Below are positions 1 to 9,819 of a DNA stretch of 64,000 nt, one piece after another (the first letter of the stretch is position 1; every line of letters starts with the position of its first letter). Origin of the DNA: Paenibacillus sp. OVF10 (GTDB taxonomy: Bacteria > Bacillota > Bacilli > Paenibacillales > Paenibacillaceae); NCBI GenBank assembly GCA_022836915.1, contig CP094668.1, forward strand, positions 4,154,001 to 4,218,000, read 5' to 3'. Under the pieces are notes generated by a model, which searched no databases, was not told the origin of the DNA, and saw only the letters and a list, made by a program, of their open reading frames with translations. Both the position numbers and the translations under genes were made by a program.

Positions 1-95
1 AAAAAGTGGAACATTCTCCCTTGATAGACAAGGGCGCTGGCATTTAATTGGATACGTATTAACGAATCTACTTTCATAAAAGGGGATGCGAATAG

Positions 96-1127
96 ATGAT
101 TAAAAAATTGGGTTGGTTTGCAGCCATACTTGTTCTGATACTGGTTGTATCGGGATGCGGCAATGAAAATAACAACGCCAGCAATGGCAAGAATGCCAAG
201 CTAGTTGAAGATAATTCGAAATCGAATGCATCCGATGATGATGTCACGGTGAAGATTGGTGTACAGGGCAAGGGCGGCTTGTTCGGTAAAGCACAAGAAC
301 AGAAGTGGTTTGAGGATGCATTTGGAGAGCTGGGGGTAAAAGTGGAGTGGTTGGAGTTCCAGAGCGGTCCTCCAATGATTGAAGCGATGGCCTCTAATCA
401 TCTGGACTTTGCTGGCATGGGCAATATGCCCCCAATCTCTGCACAAGCAGCTGGTATCGACTTCAAAATCATCTCACAGCTACTTGATGGCAAGAACAAT
501 GTAGCGATCATTGTGCCGAAGGATAGTCCGATCAAAAACATTGCGGATCTCAAGGGCAAGAAGGTCGCCGTCACGAAGGGCAGCAACGCCTACAACTTCC
601 TTTATCTAGTACTCGAAAAGGCTGGTTTAGGAAACTCCGATATTCAAGAAATTCAATTACAACCTGATGAAACCCAGCCTTCCTTCGAAAGTGGAAAATT
701 GGATGCCTGGGCCGTCTGGGACCCATACATTACCCTGAATGCACTAAGCGGCAAAGGAAAAGTGCTGGCTGATGGGGAGAGCGAAGGTGTACTATCTCCA
801 TCTTTCCAATTGGTCCGTTCGGATTTTGCGAATGAGCATCCGGAGCTTGTTACGCTATATTTAAAAACATTCGAGAAGGCCCGCCAGTGGGAAGCTAGTC
901 ATCAAGAGGAAGCGTTTCAGCGCTATGCCGACGAACGAAACATTCCGATTGAGCTGGTGAAGGGCATGCAATCACGGGCGGCAATGATCAATATCCCGGT
1001 AAGTGACGAAACAATCGCGGATCAGCAGAACACTGCAAACTTTCAATTTGAATTAGGTACAATCCGCAAGGAAATCAACGTGGCTGACGTGTTCGACAAC
1101 CAATACATTGAAGAAGCTCTTAAATAA
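96..1127 (+). CDS. SsuA/TauA-like ABC transporter substrate-binding lipoprotein
   Basis: A 343-residue extracellular binding protein of the NMT1/SsuA type, which captures aliphatic sulfonates, taurine, nitrate or similar small organic anions for import. The N-terminus is a lipoprotein signal ending in VSGC, so Cys21 should be lipidated. From about residue 50 the binding fold is visible, with motifs such as NMPPISAQAAG and WAVWDPYITLN that are typical of sulfonate and nitrate binders. AAAGGGGATG lies just upstream of the ATG. Two permeases and a flavin monooxygenase follow in the same direction, which favours a sulfur- or nitrogen-containing organic substrate. No ATPase gene is visible in the window. 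The exact ligand cannot be read from the sequence. Confidence 0.85.
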   Translation: MIKKLGWFAAILVLILVVSGCGNENNNASNGKNAKLVEDNSKSNASDDDVTVKIGVQGKGGLFGKAQEQKWFEDAFGELGVKVEWLEFQSGPPMIEAMASNHLDFAGMGNMPPISAQAAGIDFKIISQLLDGKNNVAIIVPKDSPIKNIADLKGKKVAVTKGSNAYNFLYLVLEKAGLGNSDIQEIQLQPDETQPSFESGKLDAWAVWDPYITLNALSGKGKVLADGESEGVLSPSFQLVRSDFANEHPELVTLYLKTFEKARQWEASHQEEAFQRYADERNIPIELVKGMQSRAAMINIPVSDETIADQQNTANFQFELGTIRKEINVADVFDNQYIEEALK

Positions 1128-1143
1128 AAGTAGGGGTGCGGTT

Positions 1144-1938
1144 ATGCAAATATCGGGAAACAAGTTTATTTTTCGGACTATTCATCTCCTGATCGGGATG
1201 TTGGTACCGGCAGCGATATTAATCATTTGGCAGATTGCATCCTCGAGTGGGTGGGTAAATACGGTGTTAATTCCGCCTCCGAAGGACATCGTAGCTGAGT
1301 TCGGACGCATGATCTCGTCGGGAGAACTGCTGACCAATCTGCGCATCTCGACGGGTAGAGCGGCACTAGGGTTCTTGTTTGGCGGTGGCCTGGGATTAGC
1401 CGCAGGATTATGGGTCGGGTTTTCGTTAAAGGCAGAACGATTGCTAGATCCGTCGCTTCAGCTGCTTCGGACACTGCCTCACTTGGCTGTTGCGCCATTG
1501 TTCATTCTGTGGTTCGGATTTGGCGAGACTTCAAAGATCGTACTCATTGCCAAGGGAGCATTCTTTCCTTTATATGTGAATGCCTTTTTGGGTGTTCGCT
1601 CGGTGGATCGTCAATTGTTCGAAGTAGCACGTGTGTTGGAATTCACGAAATTTCAAACCATTACCAAGCTGATTATTCCTGCCTCACTACCTTCACTGTT
1701 TTTAGGCGTACGTCTTTCGATTGCAGTTAGCTGGCTTGGGCTGGTTGTCGCAGAGATGATGGGTTCAAGCTCCGGGATCGGCTACATCATCAATGACGCA
1801 CGCTCCTTCTCGCTAACGTCTGTCATCTTTGTCGGCATTATTGTTTTTGCGATTGTTGGCAAAGTGACCGATTCACTGGTCAGGTTGGCAGAGAAAAAAT
1901 CGCTGCGTTGGCAGGATTCCATAGAGGGAGATGGATAA
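1144..1938 (+). CDS. SsuC-like ABC transporter permease 1
   Basis: A 264-residue inner-membrane permease of the BPD_transp_1 family, SsuC/TauC branch. About six hydrophobic segments are visible, and the cytoplasmic EAA-type loop that contacts the ATPase lies around the stretch FEVARVLEFTKFQTITKLI. An in-frame ATG at 1108 would overlap the preceding gene. The ATG at 1144 is preferred because AGGGGTG lies a few bases upstream and the protein then starts close to the first membrane segment. It follows the binding-protein gene by 16 bases and is followed 6 bases later by a second, related permease. The two permeases may form a heterodimer. Confidence 0.85.
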   Translation: MQISGNKFIFRTIHLLIGMLVPAAILIIWQIASSSGWVNTVLIPPPKDIVAEFGRMISSGELLTNLRISTGRAALGFLFGGGLGLAAGLWVGFSLKAERLLDPSLQLLRTLPHLAVAPLFILWFGFGETSKIVLIAKGAFFPLYVNAFLGVRSVDRQLFEVARVLEFTKFQTITKLIIPASLPSLFLGVRLSIAVSWLGLVVAEMMGSSSGIGYIINDARSFSLTSVIFVGIIVFAIVGKVTDSLVRLAEKKSLRWQDSIEGDG

Positions 1939-1944
1939 CAGATT

Positions 1945-2776
1945 ATGAGTTTGAACGATGTGACATTACAATCGAAGGCTAATGAGAAAGAAATGGGGAT
2001 GGGAAGGGAACGCCACTGGAGAATGCCGAATTGGCTGTATGGTTGGGTGTTACCGGGTATTATATTAGCTTTATGGGAGGTGGGATCTGCTCTTGGACTG
2101 TTGTCTGACTCGGCACTGCCAGCTCCATCCCGCATTGCGCGGACATTTTGGCAACTGTGCGTAACCGGCGATATGACGCAGCATCTCACAACCAGCACTA
2201 TTCGGGCAAGCGGAGGATTCTTACTTGGAGCCGCTACAGGATTAATACTTGGTGTGTTTACTGGTCTAGGCAAATGGGCTGAACAGACGCTTGACCCGAC
2301 GATACAGATGCTTCGGACGGTTCCGTTGTTAGCTGTTATTCCGTTGTTCATTCTGTGGTTCGGTGTAGGGGAATTATCCAAAGTACTGCTCATTGCAATC
2401 GGATCGTTTTTTCCGCTCTATTTCCATACACATTTGGGGTCCGCAGTGCGGATCGAAAGCTTTATGAGGTTACCCGCATCTTGCAATATTCTAAGTTCAG
2501 GCTTTTATGCAGGTTAATTATTCCTCGGCATTGCCAAACATTCTGCTTGGCATTCGGTTATCTGTTGGTGCCTCCTGGTTATTGCTTGCCGTGGCAGAGA
2601 TGATGGGTTCAAGCGCAGGAGTCGGCTATATGATACAAGACGCACGTGTATATGCACAGACGGATGTTGTCTTCGTGGGTATAATTCTGTTCGCCTTGGT
2701 TGGTAAACTCTCGGATTCGGCAGTCAGACTAGTAGAAAGAAGATTCCTTCGATGGAATAACACATATAAAGGCTGA
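1945..2776 (+). CDS. SsuC-like ABC transporter permease 2 (two frameshifts)
   Basis: This is a second SsuC-type permease, about 277 residues if two lost bases are restored. It closely parallels its upstream neighbour: both carry a RTLPHLAVAPLFILWFG-like stretch and end with the same membrane segments. The reading frame changes at a run of four G (2436-2439); five would give the expected G-V-R-S-A-D-R. It changes again near 2523-2525, where one extra C or T restores I-I-P-S-A-L-P. Both are single-base losses, and (832+2)/3 is a whole number of codons. A sequencing error is more likely than a true pseudogene. It belongs to the same operon as the binding protein and monooxygenase. Confidence 0.8.
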
Positions 2777-2811
2777 TTATAGATATCTAGAATGAAAGCG
2801 GAGGAACGGAT

Positions 2812-4156
2812 ATGGCGAAAAAACGACAGGGCCAGCTTCATCTTGGTGCATTTATATATTTTACTGGGCATCATCATGCCGGATGGCGTCATCCGGAATC
2901 AGGGGTAGAGAAGATGTTCGATATCGATTGGTATAAGCGGATTGCCCAGACAGCTGAGAAAGGCAAGTTTGATATGATTTTTTTGCGGACTTGCTGCACT
3001 TGATCTACCCCAGCCGGGCTGCTGCAGGCATGCTGGACCCGGTGTCTCTACTCTCTGCACTTTCCATGGTAACCGATAAAATCGGGTTGACAGCAACCCT
3101 GTCGACGACCTATAACGAGCCGTTCAATGCCGCGCGCCGTTTATCTACGCTCGACCACATAAGCGGGGAAGGACCGGATGGAATATCGTCACGTCCCAAG
3201 TTGACACGGAAGCTCGGAACTTCGGACGAGATAAGCATCCTGAACACGGAACACGTTACGAGATGGCGCAGGAATTTGTTGACGTCGTTACGGCATTATG
3301 GGACAGCTGGCCACAGGATTCAATCGTTATGAATCGGGCATCAGGTACGTTCGTCGATGAATCCAAGCTGCGTATCGCAGATTATCAAGGGAAATGGTAC
3401 TCGACGCAAGGGCTTTTGAACGTGCCAAGTCCACCGCAAGGTTACCCCGTCCTTATTCAGGCCGGTTCCTCGGATCCAGGTCAGGATTTCGCTGCAAAAG
3501 TTGGAGAGGTGATCTTCACGGCACAGACGTCACTCACTGCTGCGCAAGATTTCTATCGCACGGTGAACGAGAAGCTTCTGGCTGTTGGACGTGAGCGTGG
3601 CAGCTTGCTCATTATGCCGGGGTTGTCGCCGATCCTCGGTTCAACTGTAGAGGAGGCCCGACACAAGGAACGGGAGTTGCTAGATCTCATCGATCCCCAA
3701 GAAGCGGTAATGATGCTGTCTGGCATACTTCAAACAGACCTCAGCGGATATCCTGCCGACGGTCCACTACCGGACATTTCAGATCTGGTCGAAGCAAGCA
3801 ACGGAATGAAAAGTCGCGTCCAACTCATTATGGACCTTGCACGTGAAGAGCAATTATCCATTGCCGAACTCGGACGGAGGCTTCTCGGTGCCCGTGGTCA
3901 TATGCAATTCGTAGGAACGCCGGAGCAGCTTGCCGACCTCATGGAAGAGTGGTTCAATGGATACGGCTGCGATGGCTTCAATATCATGCCGCCGGTTCTG
4001 CCAGGTGATCTCGATGACTTTGTTGAGCACGTCGTTCCTGAGCTTCAGCGTCGCGGCTTGTTCCGTGAAGAGTATGAGGGGATGACGCTACGAGAGCATC
4101 TGGGACTTTCTGGGCCAACTGTTTTAGTAAGCCATAAACAGCAAGTCCACGGTTAA
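2812..4156 (+). CDS. LLM-class flavin-dependent monooxygenase, NtaA/SnaA/DmoA-like (two frameshifts)
   Basis: A bacterial luciferase-like FMN-dependent monooxygenase, about 448 residues after correction. Family members oxidise nitrilotriacetate, dimethyl sulfide or sulfonate-type compounds with reduced flavin from a partner reductase. The N-terminal GAFIYFTGHHHAGWRHP segment, the corrected DHISGGRTGWNIVTS segment and the FVGTPEQLADLMEEWF segment near the C-terminus are characteristic. The frame breaks at seven T (2978-2984, eight expected) and at four G (3164-3167, five expected). Its position after an SsuA/SsuC importer suggests that it attacks the imported compound in the cytoplasm. No flavin reductase gene is seen nearby. 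A GCGGAGG ribosome site precedes the ATG. Confidence 0.82.
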
Positions 4157-4230
4157 TCCATCAAGAAGAACCGATTATATAGTCGCTTATTTGCTTTTGC
4201 CATCTGTGGCAATCAAATAATGTTTAGTAA

Positions 4231-4262
4231 GAGAAGTCGCAAAATTTGCGACTTCTTTTTCG
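4231..4262 (+). terminator. Rho-independent terminator after the monooxygenase operon
   Basis: An inverted repeat, AGAAGTCGCAAA pairing with TTTGCGACTTCT, is followed by a T-rich tail. It closes the SsuA-like operon and insulates the germination operon that starts at 4356. Confidence 0.85.
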
Positions 4263-4355
4263 GGTTTAATTCAGTCAGAGAAGGACATTGCACTTACAAC
4301 TCAATGATTATATTTCGAATTAGTACCAATAATACATAATCAAGGGGATTGTGAA

Positions 4356-5801
4356 ATGAAGTTGCAACCCAATTTTTCCAAACAAATCGTTCGCAATATC
4401 GATCTTATCTGTGACTTCATGGGAAACAGTTCTGATTTTGTTGTTCGTGAGATCACTATTGGAAGGAATCACGCCGCTCTGTTTTATTTGGATGGCATGG
4501 TTGACATGCAGAAGGTACAAGACAATGTGATTCGTCCATTGCATGAATTCGCCTATTCTGATAGCGATGAGATGTCTTTACCATTTTTGAAAAATAGCAT
4601 TCTGGATGTCGGCGAAGCAAGTTTGGTTCAGAGCTTTGAAGATGCGTTGGATCAAATCCTTTCAGGCGGAGTTCTATTGTTACTGGATGGGATCGATGAA
4701 GGATTAGTTATTTCTTTGCCAGGATGGGAAGAACGCAGCATTACAGAATCGAAGGCACAGCCTGTTATCAGAGGTCCGCAAGAATCGTTTACGGAAACGT
4801 TACGCACAAATACAACAATGGTTCGCCGCAGGGTTAAAGATACAAGAGTGCGACTAACCAACGTCAAAGTTGGTGAAAAAACTAAGACGGACATATCGGT
4901 CATGTATATGGACGGGATCGCTGATCAGGACATGGTTCTGAACTTGATATCCAGATTAAAAAGCATAAGCGTAGATCGTGTGCTTGAAGGCGAATATCTC
5001 GAAGAATCCCTCACAGAGAAGAAACAGTTTACTATATTTCCGATTTTCTATAATTCGGATCGTCCAGATTCTATTGCAGCAGGAGTCATGGATGGCAAAA
5101 TTGCGATATTTGTAGATGGAACTCCCTTCGTTATCCTTGCCCCTGCGGTGTTTGTTGATTTCATTCAATCTGCAGAGGATTATTATCAATCTTATATTTA
5201 CAGCAGTATTATTCGAATATTAAGATACATCTCCCTGGGAATATGTATGTTGGCTCCAGCCATATATGTTGCGTTGACAACGTTCCATCAGGATATGATT
5301 CCAACGGTACTGTTATTAAGTTTATCCGCGCAGCGTGAAGGAGTACCTTTTCCGGCATTTGTAGAGGCAATAATCATGGAAGTGATTTTTGAAATTCTGA
5401 GAGAGGCAGGCCTGCGAATGCCAAGAACAGTCGGGCAGGCAGTTTCCATTGTCGGTTCCATCGTTATTGGCCAAGCTGCCGTAGAAGCAAACATTGTTTC
5501 ACCTGTTATGGTCATTGTCGTTGCCATTACAGCTATTTCAAGCTTTGTCATACCCTCTTACACCATGGCCATTCCAATCCGGATATTGCGATTTGTGTTT
5601 ATCGGGTTAGCCGCGATCTATGGAGTATATGGTTTGACTGTGGGCATGCTCATACTCTTTGTACATCTGAATAGCCTTCATTCATTAGGTGTGCCGTATA
5701 TGAGTCCTTCGGCGAATTACAATTCGTTAAAGCAAAGTGATGCCGTATTACGTTTTCCATTCAGGAATAAAACAAAGCAACACAAAAAACAAAAGGAGTA
5801 G
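4356..5801 (+). CDS. Spore germination receptor subunit A, GerAA/GerKA family
   Basis: The A subunit of a GerA-type nutrient receptor in the inner membrane of dormant spores. At 481 residues it has family-typical length. A soluble N-terminal region of about 270 residues is followed by four to five hydrophobic segments, starting near SIIRILRYISLGICMLAPA. The conserved LREAGLRMPRTVGQAVSIVG stretch and the FVIPSYTMAIPIRILRF stretch are hallmarks of the family. AAGGGGATTG lies upstream of the ATG. The lipoprotein C subunit, a small membrane protein and the permease-like B subunit follow. Expression in the forespore under sigma G is known for the family, but no convincing sigma G promoter could be placed here. 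The nutrient sensed cannot be inferred. Confidence 0.93.
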   Translation: MKLQPNFSKQIVRNIDLICDFMGNSSDFVVREITIGRNHAALFYLDGMVDMQKVQDNVIRPLHEFAYSDSDEMSLPFLKNSILDVGEASLVQSFEDALDQILSGGVLLLLDGIDEGLVISLPGWEERSITESKAQPVIRGPQESFTETLRTNTTMVRRRVKDTRVRLTNVKVGEKTKTDISVMYMDGIADQDMVLNLISRLKSISVDRVLEGEYLEESLTEKKQFTIFPIFYNSDRPDSIAAGVMDGKIAIFVDGTPFVILAPAVFVDFIQSAEDYYQSYIYSSIIRILRYISLGICMLAPAIYVALTTFHQDMIPTVLLLSLSAQREGVPFPAFVEAIIMEVIFEILREAGLRMPRTVGQAVSIVGSIVIGQAAVEANIVSPVMVIVVAITAISSFVIPSYTMAIPIRILRFVFIGLAAIYGVYGLTVGMLILFVHLNSLHSLGVPYMSPSANYNSLKQSDAVLRFPFRNKTKQHKKQKE

Positions 5802-5806
5802 GCCCC

Positions 5807-7009
5807 ATGATCTCGTACCGATCCAGAATTTTAAAACCTCTTATTTACATATTGCTGATGGTCGTTGTTACGGGTTGTTGGAACAGTAAGGAGCTGAACG
5901 AAATTTCCGTCGTGATAGCTTTGGGTATTGATACAGTGGATGATCAATATGAGATCAGTCTGCAAGTTGTTGACCCTTCTCAAATGTCTCGTAATCGGGC
6001 TATGGAACGGTCGCCAACAATCGTTTTTTCCAGCCGTGCTGACACGCTATTTGAAGCCCTTCGCAAACTCACAACCGAATCATCTCGGAAAATGTACATG
6101 TCACACTTGAAGTTTGTAATCTTTGACGAGAACACAGCAAGAAAAGGCATTAAGAAGCCATTGGATTTTCTGTTCCGGGATCATGAAGTTCGGCCTGATT
6201 TCCATTTGGCCATTGTCAGGGGAAGTTCAGCGAAGGATGCCGTTTCTTTTGTAGCTCCAACCGAGGTTTTACCTGCAATGGATATGTATAAGGCTTTGAA
6301 AGTATCTGAGAAAACATGGGCACCCACCTCCGCGGTCGATGTCAAAGATCTTCTTCAGCGGTTAACGAAAGAGGGCATCGAGCCTGTTCTTACAGGCATT
6401 CGATTGAACAATCTGAATAAAGGTCTTACCATCGATAACGTGAAAAAATCACCTCAACATGTGAATTATTTATTTACCGGAATTGGCGTTTTTCAGGGTG
6501 ACCGTTTGACTGGCTGGATAGAAGAATCCAAGAGTAAGGCTTTTACCTACATATCCAATCGAGTTTCCAGTACAGTTGCTTCCGTTGGCTGTCCGAATTC
6601 CAAAGGGAAGTTTGCTTTTGAAGTCATTCATAACAACGTAAAAATCATTCCAAAAATAAAAAACAATGAGCCACACATTACTCTTGTAGTGGATACAGAA
6701 GCCAACATCGGAGAGGTTACGTGTAATGCTGACCTGAAGGATGAAAAGACGTTTAATGAGTTTCAAGTGGCAGGCAGAGAAGAACAGGAAAAAATCTTAA
6801 AGGAAGGCATTCAAAATGCACAGCATATCGGTTCCGATATATTCGGGTTCGGGGAGGCTTTTCATCGAAAGTACCCATCTGAGTGGCATAAATGGAAAGA
6901 GGACTGGACCAGAAAATTTCAACATCTCCAGGTCGATGTTAATCTTCGTTATCGTTTGAACCGTGTCGGAAAAATTACCAATTCCGTCGATTCCTATCAG
7001 AACAATTAG
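5807..7009 (+). CDS. Germination receptor lipoprotein subunit C, Ger(x)C family
   Basis: The C subunit of the GerA-type receptor, a lipoprotein anchored on the outer face of the spore inner membrane. The signal peptide ends in VTGC with Cys24 as lipidation site, followed by WNSKELNE, the typical start of mature GerC proteins. Its length of 400 residues fits the family. The conserved C-terminal domain includes the ADIFGFGEAFHRKYP-like segment around residues 345-360. It begins five bases after the A subunit gene behind AAAAGGAGTAGG, so the two are almost certainly co-translated. The reading frame is intact. Confidence 0.93.
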   Translation: MISYRSRILKPLIYILLMVVVTGCWNSKELNEISVVIALGIDTVDDQYEISLQVVDPSQMSRNRAMERSPTIVFSSRADTLFEALRKLTTESSRKMYMSHLKFVIFDENTARKGIKKPLDFLFRDHEVRPDFHLAIVRGSSAKDAVSFVAPTEVLPAMDMYKALKVSEKTWAPTSAVDVKDLLQRLTKEGIEPVLTGIRLNNLNKGLTIDNVKKSPQHVNYLFTGIGVFQGDRLTGWIEESKSKAFTYISNRVSSTVASVGCPNSKGKFAFEVIHNNVKIIPKIKNNEPHITLVVDTEANIGEVTCNADLKDEKTFNEFQVAGREEQEKILKEGIQNAQHIGSDIFGFGEAFHRKYPSEWHKWKEDWTRKFQHLQVDVNLRYRLNRVGKITNSVDSYQNN

Positions 7010-7021
7010 GAGTGGATGTAT

Positions 7022-7249
7022 ATGTTATATGTAATACTTGTAGGATCTTTTGTCGCAATGGTTATTGAATTTCGAGCATTGAAGGAGAAGCACTACATAC
7101 GTGAAATCGTATGTGGCATGGTACTCTTTGCTGTTGGAGTTATATTAAACGTTCTGAGGATAGCGCATATTGAACTGCCGAGTCCATTGGTAGGAATTCG
7201 GATTCTATTCCAACCATTAAGCGAGTTCATTACAACAATATTATCATAG
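7022..7249 (+). CDS. Small membrane protein inside the germination operon
   Basis: A 75-residue protein with two predicted membrane segments (roughly residues 1-15 and 30-48) and no other recognised domain. It sits between the C and B subunit genes. The ATG at 7022 is chosen over 7016 because AGGAGTGG (7008-7014) is then eight bases away. Small membrane proteins (D-type subunits) occur in some ger operons and can modulate receptor activity, so a similar role is the best guess. No sequence motif proves it. Confidence 0.65.
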   Translation: MLYVILVGSFVAMVIEFRALKEKHYIREIVCGMVLFAVGVILNVLRIAHIELPSPLVGIRILFQPLSEFITTILS

Positions 7250-7263
7250 AAGGGGACTTCGGA

Positions 7264-8358
7264 GTGAATACCAAGCTGACTGTTCGCCAGGCCATTACAT
7301 GGTTTGCTCTGTATCAAATAGGAAGTGCATACTTAGTGCTGCCAGCGGCTATTACCTCTGTTGCTAAACAGGATGCTTGGCTTTCCATTCCCATTTCCTT
7401 GGCCTTTCATCTGATGTTGATACCGTTGTATACCTCTATCGCCAGGCACATGAAAGGGAGAACTTTTGTGGAGTATCTACGTTGCCTCTTCGGCCCTCTG
7501 GGCGGTACTATTGCCATAGTTTTCATTTTTTCCTTTCCCTTTCTTGAGTGTATCATGACACTTCGAAATCTAGGCGACTTTGTGACGACATCTATAATGC
7601 CCGAAACACCTTATGACGCCATATATTTCATTATGCTCATAGCCGTATATCTCGCTGTCCGCTCGGGTCCAATCGTTATTGGCCGGTGTGCAGAAGTTTT
7701 GTTCTTTTTCTTTCTAGTCCTGTATCTATTGGTCAGAATCACTCTTCTTCCTGAGGCCGAGCTAAACAATCTTCTTCCAATTTTGGAAAACGGTTTGAAA
7801 CCTGTCGTTCTTGCATCCATCAATTTATTTGCTTTTCCTTATGCAGAAGCGATCCTCTATCTTTTTTGCTCATCACTTCTCGGATACAAAACAATGGAGA
7901 AAGTCGGTCATTGTGAGTGCTCTGATTAGCGGCAGTATGTACTTTTTCATGATGCTGCAAATCATCACAGTCATCAGCGCTGGTGTAATAGCGGATTTGA
8001 CATTCCCTACATTTTTTATTGACCGAACCATTAATATTGGCGAGTTTCTTCAGCGATTCGAAATCATCCTGGCAATCGTCTGGTTCGTTACTATTTTTTC
8101 CGCCTTGCGCTACTTCTGTATATTTCCGCACAAGGGCTCGCGGATGCTTTTCGTCTTCGTAACGCTAACTCTCTGTTGATTCCCCTGATCCTGATCATAT
8201 TAGCCATGACCAATTTCATATGGCCAAACATTTCATTCATAATCGAGTTAAATCAAGTATGGCCTTATTATGCCATGATTTTCGGCATTATGTTTCCTGC
8301 TGTGCTTTGGTTGACTGGCAAGATTAAAGGATCGTTAGAATCGATCAAGGAGTACTAA
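7264..8358 (+). CDS. Germination receptor permease-like subunit B, GerAB/GerKB family (three frameshifts)
   Basis: The B subunit of the germination receptor, an integral membrane protein of the amino acid permease superfamily thought to bind the germinant. It starts at GTG 7264 behind AGGGGA. Restoring three lost bases gives 365 residues, the usual family length, with about ten membrane segments. The suspect runs are six T at 7862-7867 (seven expected), three A at 7900-7902 (four expected) and three T at 8123-8125 (four expected). After correction the read-through contains FAFPYAEAILYLFLL, then KSVIVSALISGS, then SAQGLADAFRLRNANSLLIP, all consistent with GerAB. This gene completes the A-C-small-B operon. 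Confidence 0.85.
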
Positions 8359-8384
8359 TTCTTGTCCTCTGTTGAAGACAAGAA
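8359..8384. terminator. Inverted repeat between convergent germination and regulator genes
   Basis: TTCTTGTC (8359-8366) pairs with GACAAGAA (8377-8384) around a 10-base loop. It lies between the ends of the germination operon and the convergent response regulator gene. T-rich sequence follows but there is no long uridine run, so terminator function is plausible rather than clear. Confidence 0.5.
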
Positions 8385-8470
8385 CTTGTTTCATCCTGGT
8401 GAATGACCACATCTGCTCTTGAAGAACAGAGCAGACAGTATAGCTAAATCATATCAGCATCTATAGAGCT

Positions 8471-9819
8471 TCATTGATGGATCATATTTCTGCGGTACTG
8501 ATAGGGCGTAACTCCATATTCCACTTTGAACAACTGGATAAAATATTGATTTTTTCGGTAACCAACCATCTGCGCTATATCCGCTACACGGAGTTCCGAA
8601 TCTTGAAGCAATTGAGAAGCCTTCTCCAACCTTTTCCTGGATATGTAGTTTGACACATTTTCGCCCGTCTCCTGTTTAAACAGTTTGGAAAAATAGACGG
8701 GATGGAGATGTGCAACTTTTCCCAGTTCATCCAGGCTAAGGCCATGTGACAGATGCTCTTCGATATAGGTTTGCACTTTGTCAACGATGGTTTGAATGGA
8801 CATCTGTTTGTTGTTTCTGATCCGACTGACCCGATCCATGAGAGTTGACGATAGTTCATCAGGATGCCGTAACTGGTTGAATATCCAATTCACGGTCTCA
8901 TAGGTATCGCGATCCTTATCCGTCAGATATACATATCGAATGGTCTCCATGAGAAAGATTATTTTTTGCTTATGGAGATGGATTTGATCATATTTTTTAA
9001 TGATATTTCCCGCCGACTCCCAATCACCGCATGAGGGAGAATGGTTGAATATGCCTACGAAGTCTTCTGAGTGTACATCCTGATTAAGGAAGAACCTGTA
9101 GAACATCTGACGGGTCACGTTTCGATCAGTCAATGAAAAGGAGGGGACACGACCGAGTGCTCCAGTTTGATGGTCAGTTCCCCAGCAGCTTCTTCCGGAA
9201 CAAGACCGAACAGTCGCGTTCCCGCATTCCAAACGAGACGATCCAATTTGTCTCCGACAGCATGTTTTATAACATCCTCATGTTCCTGTGTAAAACCCTC
9301 CAGCTTAAAGCAGCAAAAACGGCGTTTCTCTAAAAATTTGGTATAAGCCTCATATTCCTTACTTAATGTCTCGTTATGACCAAGCAACGATAGCAGAAAC
9401 GCCAATCCATCAAAGTTCTCCCATGCGATCAATTGAGCGGGACGTGTCTTTGTAATATTGTTGATGGCTTTAGACATGGCTTTCTCAACGTCATTTTTGT
9501 CGACAGGTTTGAGCAGGTAGTCGAGCGCACCTAAACGGATTCCTTGTTGCGCATATTCGAACTCGGAATAGCCCGAAAGGATGATGACTTTGGTTGATAA
9601 GTTATGTTGGTGGATATGTTGAAGCAGATCGATACCAGAGACCTCAGGCATTCGGATGTCAGTGATCAGAATATCGATGTGGTTTTGAGTCAACATGTCC
9701 CTTGCTTCAATCGAATTGGTCATCGTCTCGATCTGATCAATGCCAAAGGTGTTCCAATCGAGCAAGTGCTTCATATACTCAACGACATAATGTCCGTCAT
9801 CCACAATTAATAATCGCAT
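8471..9819 (-). CDS. AraC-type response regulator, YesN-like (one frameshift)
   Basis: A DNA-binding response regulator, about 449 residues. A CheY-like receiver (about 1-120, phosphoacceptor Asp in ILITDIRMPE) is followed by a linker and a C-terminal AraC-type double helix-turn-helix (last 100 residues, with LDELGKVAHLHPVYFSKLFK and VADIAQMVGYRKNQYFIQLF). The frame breaks at four G on the plus strand (9143-9146); five would join L-E-H-S-V-V-S-P to S-F-S-L-T-D. The first acidic motif reads VDDG rather than the usual VDDE. It overlaps its histidine kinase partner by one base (TAATG) and probably activates the divergent transporter and GH43 genes. Confidence 0.87.

Noticed and set aside
1..95. 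A gene or riboswitch at the left edge
   Set aside because: Only the ribosome site of the first gene is evident; there is too little sequence to judge an upstream element.
8584..8859. Second-frame open stretches inside the response regulators and kinases, such as this one
   Set aside because: They lie wholly within well-supported genes in another frame, lack ribosome sites and show no recognisable protein features.
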